This document shows positions 19,068 to 28,339 of a DNA stretch of 48,934 bases, one piece after another; within the stretch, counting starts at the first letter, position 1; every line of letters starts with the position of its first letter. A program made the translations under genes and the position numbers. The DNA comes from Candidatus Nanopelagicales bacterium (GTDB lineage: Bacteria > Actinomycetota > Actinomycetes > S36-B12 > GCA-2699445): assembly GCA_030700225.1 (NCBI GenBank), contig JAUYJT010000003.1, positions 1 through 48,934 of the forward strand, given 5' to 3'. The notes under the pieces were generated by a model, which was not told where the DNA came from, did not search any database, and saw nothing but the letters and a program-made list of their open reading frames with translations.

Positions 19068-19871
19068 CTACAGCCGATCCGCCGCCTTCGACGCCATCCT
19101 CAGGGTGAACGCCTTTGACGCGGTGCCTAGCTCGCCGAAGACCACCGCTGTCGCGAAGCGACCCTTGCGAATCGCCACCGCGTAGGCTTCGCCGTTCGCG
19201 AACAGATGCGTCGCCTTCAGCTTGTACGCGATCGTCTGGTGCCCGTACTTGGGCGAAGACGTCCGCTGGACTGTGACGTTGACCGGACCGTATTCCGTTG
19301 TGACCACTACTGACCCGCATGCCGCTGCTTGGGTCTTGAGCTGGGCCATCGACGCCTTCGCGGCCTTCTTGGTCCTGAACCTTCCGACCGTTTGCCCAAG
19401 CCCAGCGCTCACGTTCGACTCACCCTCCGTGAACGCCCTGTCCTTGGACTTCTTGGCCCCCGGCAGGCTTGAATCCGTAGGAAGGCATTTGGCTGGCGAC
19501 ACCGACACCGAGCCCAGGGCCTCGGATCGCTGACTATCCGACACCGTTCGCGTCACCCAGCCAGACCCAAGATCCGACGCGCTCAGAAGCTTCGTCTTCA
19601 GCGGAATGCGGTTCTCGGCGCGCCTTTTCTTCGCGAGCTTGGCGCGGCGGCACTTCTTCCCCTTCTTGCCCTTCTTGCACTTCGTCTTCGTCGCGGCCTT
19701 GGACGGGCTTCCAGCAACCGTGCTGACAGACACGCCGCTGACTGTTGAGCTGGCTGCCTGCGCTGGCGCGACGAACATCGTCACTGGCAGCGCAACACTT
19801 GCGGCCACGAGACCACAGGCCGCTTTCACTCTTGCTGACGATCTGAACGAACTGCTCTGCGTGAACGACAC
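19068..19871 (-). CDS. Secreted Lys-rich protein with PknH-like extracellular domain
   Basis: This 267-aa exported protein is not assigned to a pathway. GTG 19871 has GGAGG five nt upstream. The signal peptide ends near APAQA. A strongly basic segment (KCKKGKKGKKCRRAKLAKKR) follows, like the one behind the signal peptide of the chitinase. The C-terminal ~170 residues (KLLSASDLGSGWVTRTVSD..., with three Cys) resemble the sensor/PknH-C-type extracellular domains of actinobacteria, in which a conserved L-x-x-x-D-L-x-x-G-W opens the domain. Ligand and role are unknown. Confidence 0.65.
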   Translation of the reverse strand: MSFTQSSSFRSSARVKAACGLVAASVALPVTMFVAPAQAASSTVSGVSVSTVAGSPSKAATKTKCKKGKKGKKCRRAKLAKKRRAENRIPLKTKLLSASDLGSGWVTRTVSDSQRSEALGSVSVSPAKCLPTDSSLPGAKKSKDRAFTEGESNVSAGLGQTVGRFRTKKAAKASMAQLKTQAAACGSVVVTTEYGPVNVTVQRTSSPKYGHQTIAYKLKATHLFANGEAYAVAIRKGRFATAVVFGELGTASKAFTLRMASKAADRL

Positions 19872-19973
19872 AGTGACCTCCGTTTGACTATTGAACGAGC
19901 ATCACCTTGTTATGCGCGCAAAGTCAACGACTCAAACACTCTGTGACCATTTCGTCACACTAGACACGCGCAG

Positions 19974-20002
19974 GCCGGGTTCAAGACCGCCTCGAACCCG
20001 GC
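19974..20002. terminator. Hairpin downstream of the duplicated module
   Basis: A perfect 9-bp stem: GCCGGGTTC (19974-19982) pairs with GAACCCGGC (19994-20002) over an 11-nt loop. It lies 20 nt after the last stop of the module (minus strand). No clear T-run follows, which is common for actinobacterial terminators. Confidence 0.5.
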
Positions 20003-20022
20003 TTCCGCTCCATGATGCCCCG

Positions 20023-22599
20023 CTACTCCGGCTTGGCCCTTACGTACAGCCACGTACCCAAGCCGGCGCCGAGCAGCAGCAGAATGATGCTGAACACTAG
20101 CTTCGTCGACGCGGGGGCGTCGGTCCCACCGGGCGCGGCCACTTTGAACGTGTACATCGCCTGCGTCGAGGCGTCGCCTCCCTCAGCCGATCCGTACGGG
20201 AAGCCCTCGCCGGAGTGGAACCGGATGTCCATCTGCTTGTTGATGGCGGTGCCCTCGGCGGACGCGTTGACCAGCTTCTGCGAGAAGCCGTCGATGTCCT
20301 CGATGTCCTTCACGAAGCCACCGATCGTGCCATACGCGAGCTGCGAGATCAGGGCTGGCAACTGGTCAGCCGTCGACTTTATGTGCGGAGCCGCCTTGAA
20401 CACGCCATTGGCGATACCGAACACCTCATTCACCGCTGGCTCAATCTTCTCCACGATCTCCAGAACACCCTCATTGACCTGAGCGACAGCTGCCGTGTTG
20501 GCATTCGAAATGATGTCGAGCGCCTGCATCAGGCCACAGGACGAGAGGTCATCAAACACAGTCTTGTTCGGACACGGCCGATCCATCGCCTTGCGCACCG
20601 CTGGCATGCTGTTCCTCAATTGGACCAGAGCCTTCTGAATGTCAGGCAGAGTCTTCGAAAGTGTCGTAACCAACGGCACCAAGTCTTCAATGTCCTCGCT
20701 GATGCCGCCTACATTGTCCAGAATGTCGTCCAGCTGCTTTTCCATTCGCTTACCAGCCGCCGCGCAGGCTCCCGCGTTCCACACGGCGTCGCCCTGCTTG
20801 TTCAGCAGGCCCTGCAGCTTGGTCATGTTGGCCTTCGAATCACCAGAGAGTGCGTCGATACCGGACTGGAACGATGCCTTCATCGTCCCCTCGTTCCAGG
20901 CCTTCCTAGTGGCGTTGCCAGTCGTACAGGTCGAGTCCAGATGGTCGATCAGCAACGAGTCGATGATCTGTCCAACTGTCTGCGCTCCGAAGCACTTCGC
21001 CCCTGGCACACCACCGTCGCAGAGAAGCGTGTATCCATCCGGAGCATCAGGCGTTTTCGTCTGCTGCGCGAACAACGGGTCAAGCGCCGGAAGCATCTCC
21101 TGCACGAACTCCAGGCACTCGGCAGCTGTTTGCCCATCGCAAAACCCTCCCGGCTTCATCAAGAAGTCCACGGCCAGGCCTTCAGCGAGTTCTACGAAGT
21201 CCTTCTTCCCCAACGCCTGGGCGATCTCATCAGGCGTGAAGCCCAGGAACACTCCGAAGACGTCCAGGTATCCGGTGACCTGCTCCACCAGCGGGAGGTA
21301 CTGCTTGAGAAGTTTCTCAACAGTGTCCAGTTTCGCGATTACCTTGGTCAGCGTCGCCTGGGTCTTCTTGGACGTCGCCTGAGCTAGGTACTTCGCTACC
21401 AACTCCTCGCCTTTTTCCCCAGCGGCGTTCACGCCAAGCAGCAAGCCCCCGATAGAGGAGACTTCCTTACCTGTCTTCTCCAGGAACTCGTCCGCCTTCT
21501 TCGGGTCGAGGTACATCTTGCCCAACATGTCCAGAATGGGGTCAACCTTGTCCTTCAGGACCTTGCCGACGACGCCAGATGCCTTGCCGACGTCGTTTTG
21601 AACCTTCAACAGCATCGGGAGAGCCTTACCCTCGAGCAAGTCCTCAATCGTGGGACCGAACTTGTCGATCACGCCCTCTACCGAGGCGATCGCATCGCCG
21701 CTCGTCGACTTCGGAGTCGCGGTGAGCGTCACCGCTGGCAAAGAGGCATTCTCGGCCCGACCCTTGATCGTAAGAGTGCCGTTCGGGTCCTCCTTGTTCA
21801 GCACAGTCGGAATGAGCAGCTTGCCGCCGGTAATGTCCTGGCCAGTCGAGAACCCGCTGTTCGCCCACGGTGCCGTTAGGGCCGCCCAGCCTTTTCCGAA
21901 TACGCCGTCGAAATGCACGTAGAAGGGCACGGGGATCGGCGCGGTCTTCCTCTGGACCTTCCTCTGAGCGTTCATGAATTTCACGGTCTCGGTCTTCGTC
22001 GTGTTGTTGACGAAGTTGTAGTTCAGTTCGACATCACCGGTTAGCGAGGTCGCGTCATTCGCGTCGACCGTCTCGCCATTCACCTTGACCTCTACGTTGA
22101 ACGTGACCCCAGGCTGACCCTTGAACTGGCCAGCCGAAGCGATCATCTGCTGAACCTGACCGCCAGAGTTCTGCACGTCGTAGACGATCGAATTCCCGTC
22201 GGTCTTGAGCTTCGAGATCGAGTTCACGTCAACCGGGTTGTCCGTGCCAACCGGGACCTTCACAGTCGCGGAGCCGTTGCCGGACACGTTCGTGGCCACG
22301 TACAGACCCTGGCCCTGGGACTCACCCCCCGCAGACGTCGACGCGGCAACGACCTTCCCAACCGCCACATTCAGCGGCCCATCAACGGAGGCGGCGCCTT
22401 GCCCAGCTCCCCAGTCCGCGAACATCTCCCGCACGCCAGCAGCGCCAGCTCCAGCCGGATCAGCCGCAGCCCCAGCCCCGCCACCGACCGCAGCCACAAC
22501 CAGCGACACAGCGCACACGGACGCGGCCAGTCGAGCCGCTGTCCCGGTCGGAGAGCCGGAGCCCCTGATCCTTCGCTTGATGCCCGGAAAACGCTTCAC
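20023..22599 (-). CDS. Large secreted, C-terminally anchored protein, module copy B (unknown family)
   Basis: This 858-aa protein is not recognised. GTG 22599 overlaps the upstream stop (GTGA). The signal peptide is Arg-rich with a long Ala/Val/Gly core. About residues 60-300 are beta-rich, with EVKVNGETVDANDA, LTGDVELNYNFVNNT, PVPFYVHFDGVFGKGW and KGRAENASLP; the same landmarks occur in the paralogue at 23227. Residues ~300-800 are largely amphipathic helix (long stretches of Val/Leu/Lys/Asp with Gly), with about ten scattered Cys that could form disulfides. A single helix (LVFSIILLLLGAGLGTWLYV) and a four-residue tail close the protein. There is no LPXTG. The likely topology is an outside domain with one C-terminal anchor. 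Confidence 0.75.
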   Translation of the reverse strand: MKRFPGIKRRIRGSGSPTGTAARLAASVCAVSLVVAAVGGGAGAAADPAGAGAAGVREMFADWGAGQGAASVDGPLNVAVGKVVAASTSAGGESQGQGLYVATNVSGNGSATVKVPVGTDNPVDVNSISKLKTDGNSIVYDVQNSGGQVQQMIASAGQFKGQPGVTFNVEVKVNGETVDANDATSLTGDVELNYNFVNNTTKTETVKFMNAQRKVQRKTAPIPVPFYVHFDGVFGKGWAALTAPWANSGFSTGQDITGGKLLIPTVLNKEDPNGTLTIKGRAENASLPAVTLTATPKSTSGDAIASVEGVIDKFGPTIEDLLEGKALPMLLKVQNDVGKASGVVGKVLKDKVDPILDMLGKMYLDPKKADEFLEKTGKEVSSIGGLLLGVNAAGEKGEELVAKYLAQATSKKTQATLTKVIAKLDTVEKLLKQYLPLVEQVTGYLDVFGVFLGFTPDEIAQALGKKDFVELAEGLAVDFLMKPGGFCDGQTAAECLEFVQEMLPALDPLFAQQTKTPDAPDGYTLLCDGGVPGAKCFGAQTVGQIIDSLLIDHLDSTCTTGNATRKAWNEGTMKASFQSGIDALSGDSKANMTKLQGLLNKQGDAVWNAGACAAAGKRMEKQLDDILDNVGGISEDIEDLVPLVTTLSKTLPDIQKALVQLRNSMPAVRKAMDRPCPNKTVFDDLSSCGLMQALDIISNANTAAVAQVNEGVLEIVEKIEPAVNEVFGIANGVFKAAPHIKSTADQLPALISQLAYGTIGGFVKDIEDIDGFSQKLVNASAEGTAINKQMDIRFHSGEGFPYGSAEGGDASTQAMYTFKVAAPGGTDAPASTKLVFSIILLLLGAGLGTWLYVRAKPE

Positions 22600-23192
22600 T
22601 TCGCACCACCTATGATCCCGTCCACACTTGTGATTTGCGCTGCTGGTTCTCTGGGGGCCACATCATCGCCTTGACCGCCGCTGTCGGCAGGACGCCCAGA
22701 CTTCTCTGGGAACAGCTCCACCGCGATGATGACCAGGAATCCGATCGCCGACATCGCCAGAATCGACAGGAACTCGCCTGGCAACTGCTCCGCAGCGGTC
22801 CACGGCTTCGTTTCCATCAGGGAAGTGACACTCGCGACGTACACCAACATCCCCAGAAGCAACGTCCACGCCTGAATCCTGTTCGCCGTGAGACCCGACA
22901 CGACAGCCACGACCAACAGCACCAGGCCTAGCGCGATGGCTCCCCCCCAAGCTGACTCTCCGCCGGGAAACACGCCCAGCCGCAGTGCCGCGAATCCCAC
23001 TCCAAGGACCAACCCGAGCAAGTAGCCGATTAGCCGCTCCAGCGGCGCGCCGACTCGAACCACAGCGATAATCAGGCCGCCACCAGCTCCGAGGATCGTG
23101 TTGTTGAGATCCATCCCGAGTGCGCCCCCAATCATGAGGCCGATCCCACCAATCACAGCGGCTGCGAGGCCGATCAGAAACGTTCTCGCCAT
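22596..23192 (-). CDS. Small polytopic membrane protein ending in IGGAK, module copy B
   Basis: This ~198-aa membrane protein is not recognised. ATG 23192 has AAGGAG six nt upstream and gives MARTFLIG, the same start as its paralogue at 26249. About six Gly/Val/Leu-rich helices fill residues 4-165 and a polar acidic tail ends SVDGIIGGAK. The last codons overlap the GTG of the large gene, so the two are translationally coupled. Its pairing with the large anchored protein in both module copies suggests a shared complex in the membrane. Confidence 0.75.
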   Translation of the reverse strand: MARTFLIGLAAAVIGGIGLMIGGALGMDLNNTILGAGGGLIIAVVRVGAPLERLIGYLLGLVLGVGFAALRLGVFPGGESAWGGAIALGLVLLVVAVVSGLTANRIQAWTLLLGMLVYVASVTSLMETKPWTAAEQLPGEFLSILAMSAIGFLVIIAVELFPEKSGRPADSGGQGDDVAPREPAAQITSVDGIIGGAK

Positions 23193-23226
23193 TGCGGGCT
23201 CCTTACTAGCTCCGTGGAATCCTTGG

Positions 23227-25707
23227 TCAACTCGAGCGACGACGCCGGTACAGGTACGTGCCCACACCAACGGCTACAGCCAGGAACACCAGCGCCAGCA
23301 CGACACCGGTAGCCCAGTTGCGCGCGTAGGGCGAGGCCTCCTGCTGGGTGATTTGGTAGGCGGTCATCGTGTTCGTGTCAGGTCCGACCGCCTTACCGTA
23401 GGGGTCCCCGTCGCCCGCCTTGGCCCGCGCGTTCATGGCCTGCAACGTCGCGCCCGTTTCCTCCACGAAGTTGCTGACCTTGGCGATCGCGTCCTGACCC
23501 TCGACGCCGTAGCCCGACGCTGTGTCCGCTATCACGTCCAGGATTTCGTTGGCAGCGCCAGGAATCGTGTCGGCGATGTCGTCCACCTGCTTCACGACGG
23601 CCTTGACGCTGTTGATCGCATTGACGATCGTCGGCACGTCGCCCCTCGCGCCATCCACGATCTTCCCGAACCCGATCAGGGCTTCTCCGATCAGGCCGTC
23701 CACGGAGCCGAAGAACTCCAGAACCTGAGCCACGCCACAGTTCTTGAATACCGACAGCAGGACGGGCAGGATGTGGTCCTTTATTCCGCTCATCCCGTAC
23801 TTCTGTAACGCGGCCAGAATCGGATCGATTATGTCCGACGAAGTGCATTTGTCGTTGCTCAGCAGATTCGCGAGGATCTTCACGTCCTTCATGATCTCGT
23901 TGAAGATCTTGTCCATTACTGGGCTGTCCCCGTATTCCGCCAGCAGGTCGAGTACGAGGACGGCTGTGTCAATCCAGGGATGGACTTCTTCATCCCAAAG
24001 GCCCGCTCCTACGATTACCAGCGGGATGAGGGTTTCATTAATGGACTCGCAGGCCGACTCGGTCAGTATCTGCTGAATGAGCTTCTTGTAGGGGATCGTG
24101 TCCGGCAGCAGACCCCCCACTAGGACCAGCAGGCTCGGCATCATAGCGCCAACGCTCTGGTTGTCCAGAGTCGTCTGGAGGTCCTCCAGGTCGCCTTGCC
24201 AAGGCTTCTTCTTCCCCGCCTTGATGGCTGCCGCCAGCGCGTTGTAGCCATCGGAGCCCTTGGTGATCGGTATGATTACCTCGACCGGTCCGTAGCCGTA
24301 GTAGTCGCTGGTCTTCCCGACGGTTGGACACGCCTGGTCGAGAGTGGCGGAGTCATTCTCGAGTTGGGTGAGGTCGAGCGACGTAATGGCCTTGTCCAGC
24401 TTCTTCAGGCCCTTCGCGGCCTGCCCCGACTGGGGCGCGGCGGTCTTGATCAGGGCCTTCAGCCACTTCAGGATGGCTGGCGCGTCCTTCCGGACGACGT
24501 TTGAGACTGACTTCGCGAGGTTGGCGACACGTCCTTGGGCTGTCTTATTCGCGCCCATCAACTCGCCCAGCTTTGTCAGCCCGACGCCCAAGCTGCCAAG
24601 GTCCCGGTCCAGGTTCTCGGGGTTGACGTTGATTCGCTCAATCTTCTTGAAGACTGGCTTGAGGTACTCCTTGTCCAGCTTCTGAAGAGCTCCCACGTAT
24701 CCGCTGACGAGCCGGACTGCGGAAAGAACTTGACCGATGACACCACCGATGGCCGCGTCAGCCGGCGCGAGGGCATCCTTCTCGATCATCGGGACAACGG
24801 TTGTGAGCAGTCCACCCATGTAGGTGTCCATGTCCAGCACGATCGACGTCGTCTTCGTAGACGGCAGGGACGCGTTGTCCGCCCTGGCCTTGACCGTTAG
24901 CTTCTGCGTCGTCCCGCCGTACAGCCCCTGGACGACCGGGAACAGTACGACTGTGCCCGACAGATGTGTCTGGTTCGGCTCGACCGCAGACGTCAGACCA
25001 GGGGCGTCCTGGACATACCACCCCGAGCCGAACGGGACATCGAAGGTCGCTCCGAACGGAACGGGAACTTCAACCTCTTTCTTCGTGGTTTTGCCCGTGA
25101 TGTCCTTGTAGGAGATCTCCTGCTTGCGGGCCGTGTGGTTTGTGAATGTGTACGTGATCTCCGCGTCACCGGTCAGCCCATAGGCTTCGTCTGGGTTGAT
25201 GGACTCCCCGTTGACCTTCACCTCTGTCTTCACGCTGACCGGCAGATCGCCCTTGTAGAACCCGCCGAAGTCGAAGAAGTTGCTGACCTGGCCGGAGGCG
25301 CTGTTGATATCGACGGTCTTCTCAGAGTCCGGACCCATCGGGATCTTGACTTCTCCAGTGCCCTGGCCAGAAACCTGGCCGTTGACCAACATGATGTTGA
25401 AGGGAGTCACTCCCCCGCTCTGATCCGTAGTGACCGCGACGGTCTTGCCGACCGTGACCTTGAGTTTGTCGTCGCTGGCGGCAAGCGGAGACTGCTCGCC
25501 TGCCAGGGATTGGGAGAACAGGATCTCGTTCAGGGCCGAGGTCGGCGCCACAGGCGCCGCGCTCGCCCCGACGCTCGCGCTTCCCGCAACCACGGCGATG
25601 CACACTGTCGCGGCGACTAGCCTGCGGCGGGTCGATCGCCGGAGGGCCTTCGGCGGAGAATTCAGCGAGCTGATTAGTCTCGCCCTGACGCTGTTCAGCA
25701 GTTTCAC
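23227..25707 (-). CDS. Large secreted, C-terminally anchored protein, module copy A (unknown family)
   Basis: This 826-aa paralogue of the protein at 20023 is not recognised. GTG 25707 overlaps the upstream stop (GTGA). A long basic n-region and hydrophobic core end near ASAAPVAP. The beta-rich N-terminal third carries EVKVNGESINPDEA, LTGDAEITYTFTNHT, EVPVPFGATFDVPFGSGW and KARADNASLPS, matching copy B at the same order and spacing. A ~450-residue helical region follows (repeated amphipathic segments, only about five Cys). The C-terminus is a single membrane helix (VVLALVFLAVAVGVGTYLY) with RRRRSS. The identity outside the landmarks is low, so the duplication is old. Confidence 0.75.
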   Translation of the reverse strand: MKLLNSVRARLISSLNSPPKALRRSTRRRLVAATVCIAVVAGSASVGASAAPVAPTSALNEILFSQSLAGEQSPLAASDDKLKVTVGKTVAVTTDQSGGVTPFNIMLVNGQVSGQGTGEVKIPMGPDSEKTVDINSASGQVSNFFDFGGFYKGDLPVSVKTEVKVNGESINPDEAYGLTGDAEITYTFTNHTARKQEISYKDITGKTTKKEVEVPVPFGATFDVPFGSGWYVQDAPGLTSAVEPNQTHLSGTVVLFPVVQGLYGGTTQKLTVKARADNASLPSTKTTSIVLDMDTYMGGLLTTVVPMIEKDALAPADAAIGGVIGQVLSAVRLVSGYVGALQKLDKEYLKPVFKKIERINVNPENLDRDLGSLGVGLTKLGELMGANKTAQGRVANLAKSVSNVVRKDAPAILKWLKALIKTAAPQSGQAAKGLKKLDKAITSLDLTQLENDSATLDQACPTVGKTSDYYGYGPVEVIIPITKGSDGYNALAAAIKAGKKKPWQGDLEDLQTTLDNQSVGAMMPSLLVLVGGLLPDTIPYKKLIQQILTESACESINETLIPLVIVGAGLWDEEVHPWIDTAVLVLDLLAEYGDSPVMDKIFNEIMKDVKILANLLSNDKCTSSDIIDPILAALQKYGMSGIKDHILPVLLSVFKNCGVAQVLEFFGSVDGLIGEALIGFGKIVDGARGDVPTIVNAINSVKAVVKQVDDIADTIPGAANEILDVIADTASGYGVEGQDAIAKVSNFVEETGATLQAMNARAKAGDGDPYGKAVGPDTNTMTAYQITQQEASPYARNWATGVVLALVFLAVAVGVGTYLYRRRRSS

Positions 25708-26249
25708 TTTGCCCCGCCAATCACTGTGTCGATCCCGGATGCTTCAGCTTCTTCGGCCTCTTCCTTCGCTTCATCCGCTGCCTCTTCCTTGTCACGGAGA
25801 AGCTCCACGAACACGGCGATGACGAATCCGCCAGAGGAAGTCGCGAGAGCGACGAAGAACGCCGTCGGGTACTGGGTGAGGAAGAACCAACCTGTGCTCA
25901 GCAGCTGCTCGGTGTACATCGCGGCGAATACCCCGGCGCCGAGCACCATTGCCCACATCGGGAGCCGCCCGCCGGTCAGCCCCGAGATAACCGTCAGCAG
26001 CAGAATCACGATCACGAACCCGACCCATCCAACGAGCCCGGCGCCCAGGGCAATCAGTCCCAGGACAAGTCCGATCAGGAACGCGGCATACCGCGCCAGC
26101 GGCGAGTCTTCTTGCACGAGGCCCAGCACCAACCCGGCACCTACGCCCAGCAAGCCATTCTCGACTCCCAGGTTCAGTACTGACACGAGCAGCAAGACGC
26201 CCACGCCGAGAACCGCAGCGACTACGCCGAGCAAGAACGTCCTAGCCAT
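25704..26249 (-). CDS. Small polytopic membrane protein ending in IGGAK, module copy A
   Basis: This ~181-aa membrane protein is the paralogue of the one at 22596. ATG 26249 has GGAG five nt upstream and starts MARTFLLG. About six hydrophobic helices occupy residues 4-150. The cytoplasmic tail is very acidic (KEEAADEAKEEAEEAEAS) and ends GIDTVIGGAK. The stop overlaps the GTG of the large partner gene. It is the first gene of the four-gene run 26249 to 20023, with only 34 nt between the two modules. Confidence 0.75.
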   Translation of the reverse strand: MARTFLLGVVAAVLGVGVLLLVSVLNLGVENGLLGVGAGLVLGLVQEDSPLARYAAFLIGLVLGLIALGAGLVGWVGFVIVILLLTVISGLTGGRLPMWAMVLGAGVFAAMYTEQLLSTGWFFLTQYPTAFFVALATSSGGFVIAVFVELLRDKEEAADEAKEEAEEAEASGIDTVIGGAK

Positions 26250-26549
26250 GCCAGCTCCATTCCGTTGCTGTGAATGAGCACATGCGAGGAACACTGCCAC
26301 CGAGCAAGGCGGCGCGCCGGGTGTTTTCCAAACTACTGGCGGAATAATTCGGACAATTGCCGCAGGCGCCTCTTCGCGCCTCCTCGCATTGGCGAGTCGC
26401 AGGACCGCACGAGCTCGATCTATGTCTCAGCCGTGCCACTCGATAGTCGGGCGCACACCCGAATCGGCGTCACCCGAGGTCGGCGTGCTCCTCCCGTCCA
26501 GACTGGTGCACGGGTTCCCCATCAACGTGGCGGGCAGTAACTGGCGTGC
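26250..26549. other. Gene-free stretch upstream of the duplicated module
   Basis: I see no gene here. On the minus strand a weak promoter-like pair is present: TTGTCC (complement of 26351-26356) and TAGTTT (complement of 26330-26335), with a short 15-nt spacer. It would drive the module from about 26322. The ROK gene ends at 26550. Confidence 0.35.
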
Positions 26550-27464
26550 TCACAATGCGGTTTGGGCCAGAGCAAGCGCGCCGACTACGCCACTGTCGTT
26601 GCCCAAGCCGGGGCCCACGACATACTCCAGCGTTCGTTCAGTGATCATCGGGCTTGCGATGTACCCCGCCAGGGAATCCACCAGCCGTGGCCGGACACGT
26701 CGCAACAGGTGCGGCACCGACCCGACACCGCCGCCGAGGATGATCCGTTCCGGCGACAGCACACAAACGAGTGCGTGCAATCCCGACGCGATGTACTCGG
26801 CCTCAAGATCCCAGGCTGGGTGATCGGGCCGCAGATCCTCCGCGGACTGGCCCCATCGCGCCGCCATCGCTGGCCCGGAGGCGACTCCCTCCCAGCAGTC
26901 GCCGTGAAACGGGCAGACGCCCGCGAATCTGGCGAGCTCCTGCGCGGGACGCGGAATCCTGATGTGCCCCATTTCCGGGTGGATCAGACCATGAGCCAAA
27001 CGCCCGTCGATCATCGCGCCACCGCCGATGCCGGTGCCGACAGTCAGGTAGACCAGCGAGGAAACACCACGTCCGGCCCCGAACCGCTGCTCACCCAGCG
27101 CCGCGGCGTTGACGTCGGTGTCGAACACGACGGGCACTTCACCAATGCCACGCTCCCTCATCTGCGCCGCTAGGACGCCCGAGACATCGGTGTTCGTCCA
27201 TCCAGGCTTAGGCGTGGACGTCACGTAGCCATAAGTCGGGGACGTCGGATTCGGATCGCAGGGCCCGAAGCTACCGATTCCGATGGCTGCCAACGGCCCC
27301 GCTGCCGCGCACTGAGCCGCGAAGAATTCCGCGACTTCACCCAATGTCTCTACTGGGTCCGACGTCGTTGGAATGCGTGTGCGGGAGGTAATGGTCTCCG
27401 GATCCGTCCCCACGACGCAGACAGTCTTCGTGCCTCCGGATTCGACTCCACCGATCATGCGCAT
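26550..27464 (-). CDS. ROK-family sugar kinase (fructokinase-like)
   Basis: This ~304-aa sugar kinase phosphorylates a hexose with ATP in the cytoplasm. The N-terminal phosphate-binding motif GGVESGGTKTVCVVG, then the ROK pattern GTGIGGGAMIDGRL and the zinc-type motif with CPFHGDCWEGVASGPA, resemble the GmuE/YdhR fructokinase branch. A regulatory HTH domain is absent, so it is an enzyme and not a repressor. ATG 27464 has GGAAGG six nt upstream. It lies 35 nt downstream of the deacetylase gene on the same strand and may be co-transcribed. Confidence 0.9.
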   Translation of the reverse strand: MRMIGGVESGGTKTVCVVGTDPETITSRTRIPTTSDPVETLGEVAEFFAAQCAAAGPLAAIGIGSFGPCDPNPTSPTYGYVTSTPKPGWTNTDVSGVLAAQMRERGIGEVPVVFDTDVNAAALGEQRFGAGRGVSSLVYLTVGTGIGGGAMIDGRLAHGLIHPEMGHIRIPRPAQELARFAGVCPFHGDCWEGVASGPAMAARWGQSAEDLRPDHPAWDLEAEYIASGLHALVCVLSPERIILGGGVGSVPHLLRRVRPRLVDSLAGYIASPMITERTLEYVVGPGLGNDSGVVGALALAQTAL

Positions 27465-27499
27465 CGTGAGCCTTCCCTTCCAACGACCCACTGAGATAG

Positions 27500-28339
27500 C
27501 TATCCCTGGGGGCGCAGCAGCGTGGAGAGAGTAACCGGCTCCAGCTGCCTGTCATCGAGCGTCCGTACGAGCTGGCGCAGGATTGGCGCGGTCGCCGGAG
27601 CGTTGGGGGCACCGTTGAGGTGCAGGATCACGATCGAGCCTGGGCGGATCTCGGACTCGATCGCACTGGCGGCCCGACCCGCGTCTTGTGCGAACGCGTC
27701 GCTCGCTGTCAGGTCGAAGTCGACTGTCCATAGGCTCTCTTCCGCGACAATCTCCACGTCGCGCTGGTCGTGGCACAGCCCGGGGAATCGAAAGAACGTT
27801 GGCTGCCTCCCGGTGGCGGCTCGCAGTATCGCGCTCGTCCGGCGAACTTCAGACCTCTTCTGCCGGTCCCCGGCAACGAACGGCAGGTCATAACAACTGC
27901 TCGTCCAAGCATCGTGATTCCACGTGTGATTGCCCAGCTCGATGAGCGGATTGGCCGCGAGCCGCGCGAGCACTTCGGGGTACTGCTTGGCCCACATCCC
28001 CGTGATGAAGATCGTCGCCGGCACTTCGCGCCGCTCAAGGAACCGGATCACCGCGTAGTTGACCTGGGGGCCGTACTCTCCAGAGCGCACTCGCTGAAGC
28101 GCGTACGGCGTCATGTCGGCATCGAGGGTGATCGCGACCTGGTTGCTCCTCCGGCTGCCGTTCGTGATCGCAGTCGCCGTGGGCTTCACCGTCTCGGCGG
28201 GAGTCGGGGTTGGCGTCGGAGCGGGGGCGGTCGTAGCCGGTGTCGAAGGCGAGGGCGAACCGCTGGGCCCGGCGACTGAGGCGCATCCAGCCAGAGTCAC
28301 CCCGGCGAGCGCGAACGCCAACACGCTGCTAGTCCTCAC
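27500..28339 (-). CDS. Polysaccharide deacetylase (NodB-type) lipoprotein
   Basis: This 279-aa lipoprotein removes acetyl groups from cell-surface polysaccharide (carbohydrate esterase 4 fold). The lipobox LAGC is followed by a Pro/Thr/Ser-rich spacer. The NodB motifs are TLDADM (a variant of TFDDG), GNHTWNH (metal-binding H-x-x-x-H), RFPGLCHD, and a C-terminal VILHLN. GTG 28339 has no ribosome site, but a -10 box (TAGGCT) lies 6 nt upstream, so it is probably leaderless. Substrate could be peptidoglycan or a wall glycan. Confidence 0.88.
   Translation of the reverse strand: MRTSSVLAFALAGVTLAGCASVAGPSGSPSPSTPATTAPAPTPTPTPAETVKPTATAITNGSRRSNQVAITLDADMTPYALQRVRSGEYGPQVNYAVIRFLERREVPATIFITGMWAKQYPEVLARLAANPLIELGNHTWNHDAWTSSCYDLPFVAGDRQKRSEVRRTSAILRAATGRQPTFFRFPGLCHDQRDVEIVAEESLWTVDFDLTASDAFAQDAGRAASAIESEIRPGSIVILHLNGAPNAPATAPILRQLVRTLDDRQLEPVTLSTLLRPQG

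Noticed and set aside
20023-20120. Sortase (LPXTG) anchor on the large module proteins
   Set aside because: A C-terminal helix and basic tail exist, but no LPXTG-like motif precedes the helix in either copy.
27500-28339. Inactive deacetylase because TFDDG reads TLDADM
   Set aside because: The D-A-D-M form is, to my knowledge, a recurring variant, and the H-x-x-x-H metal motif is intact.
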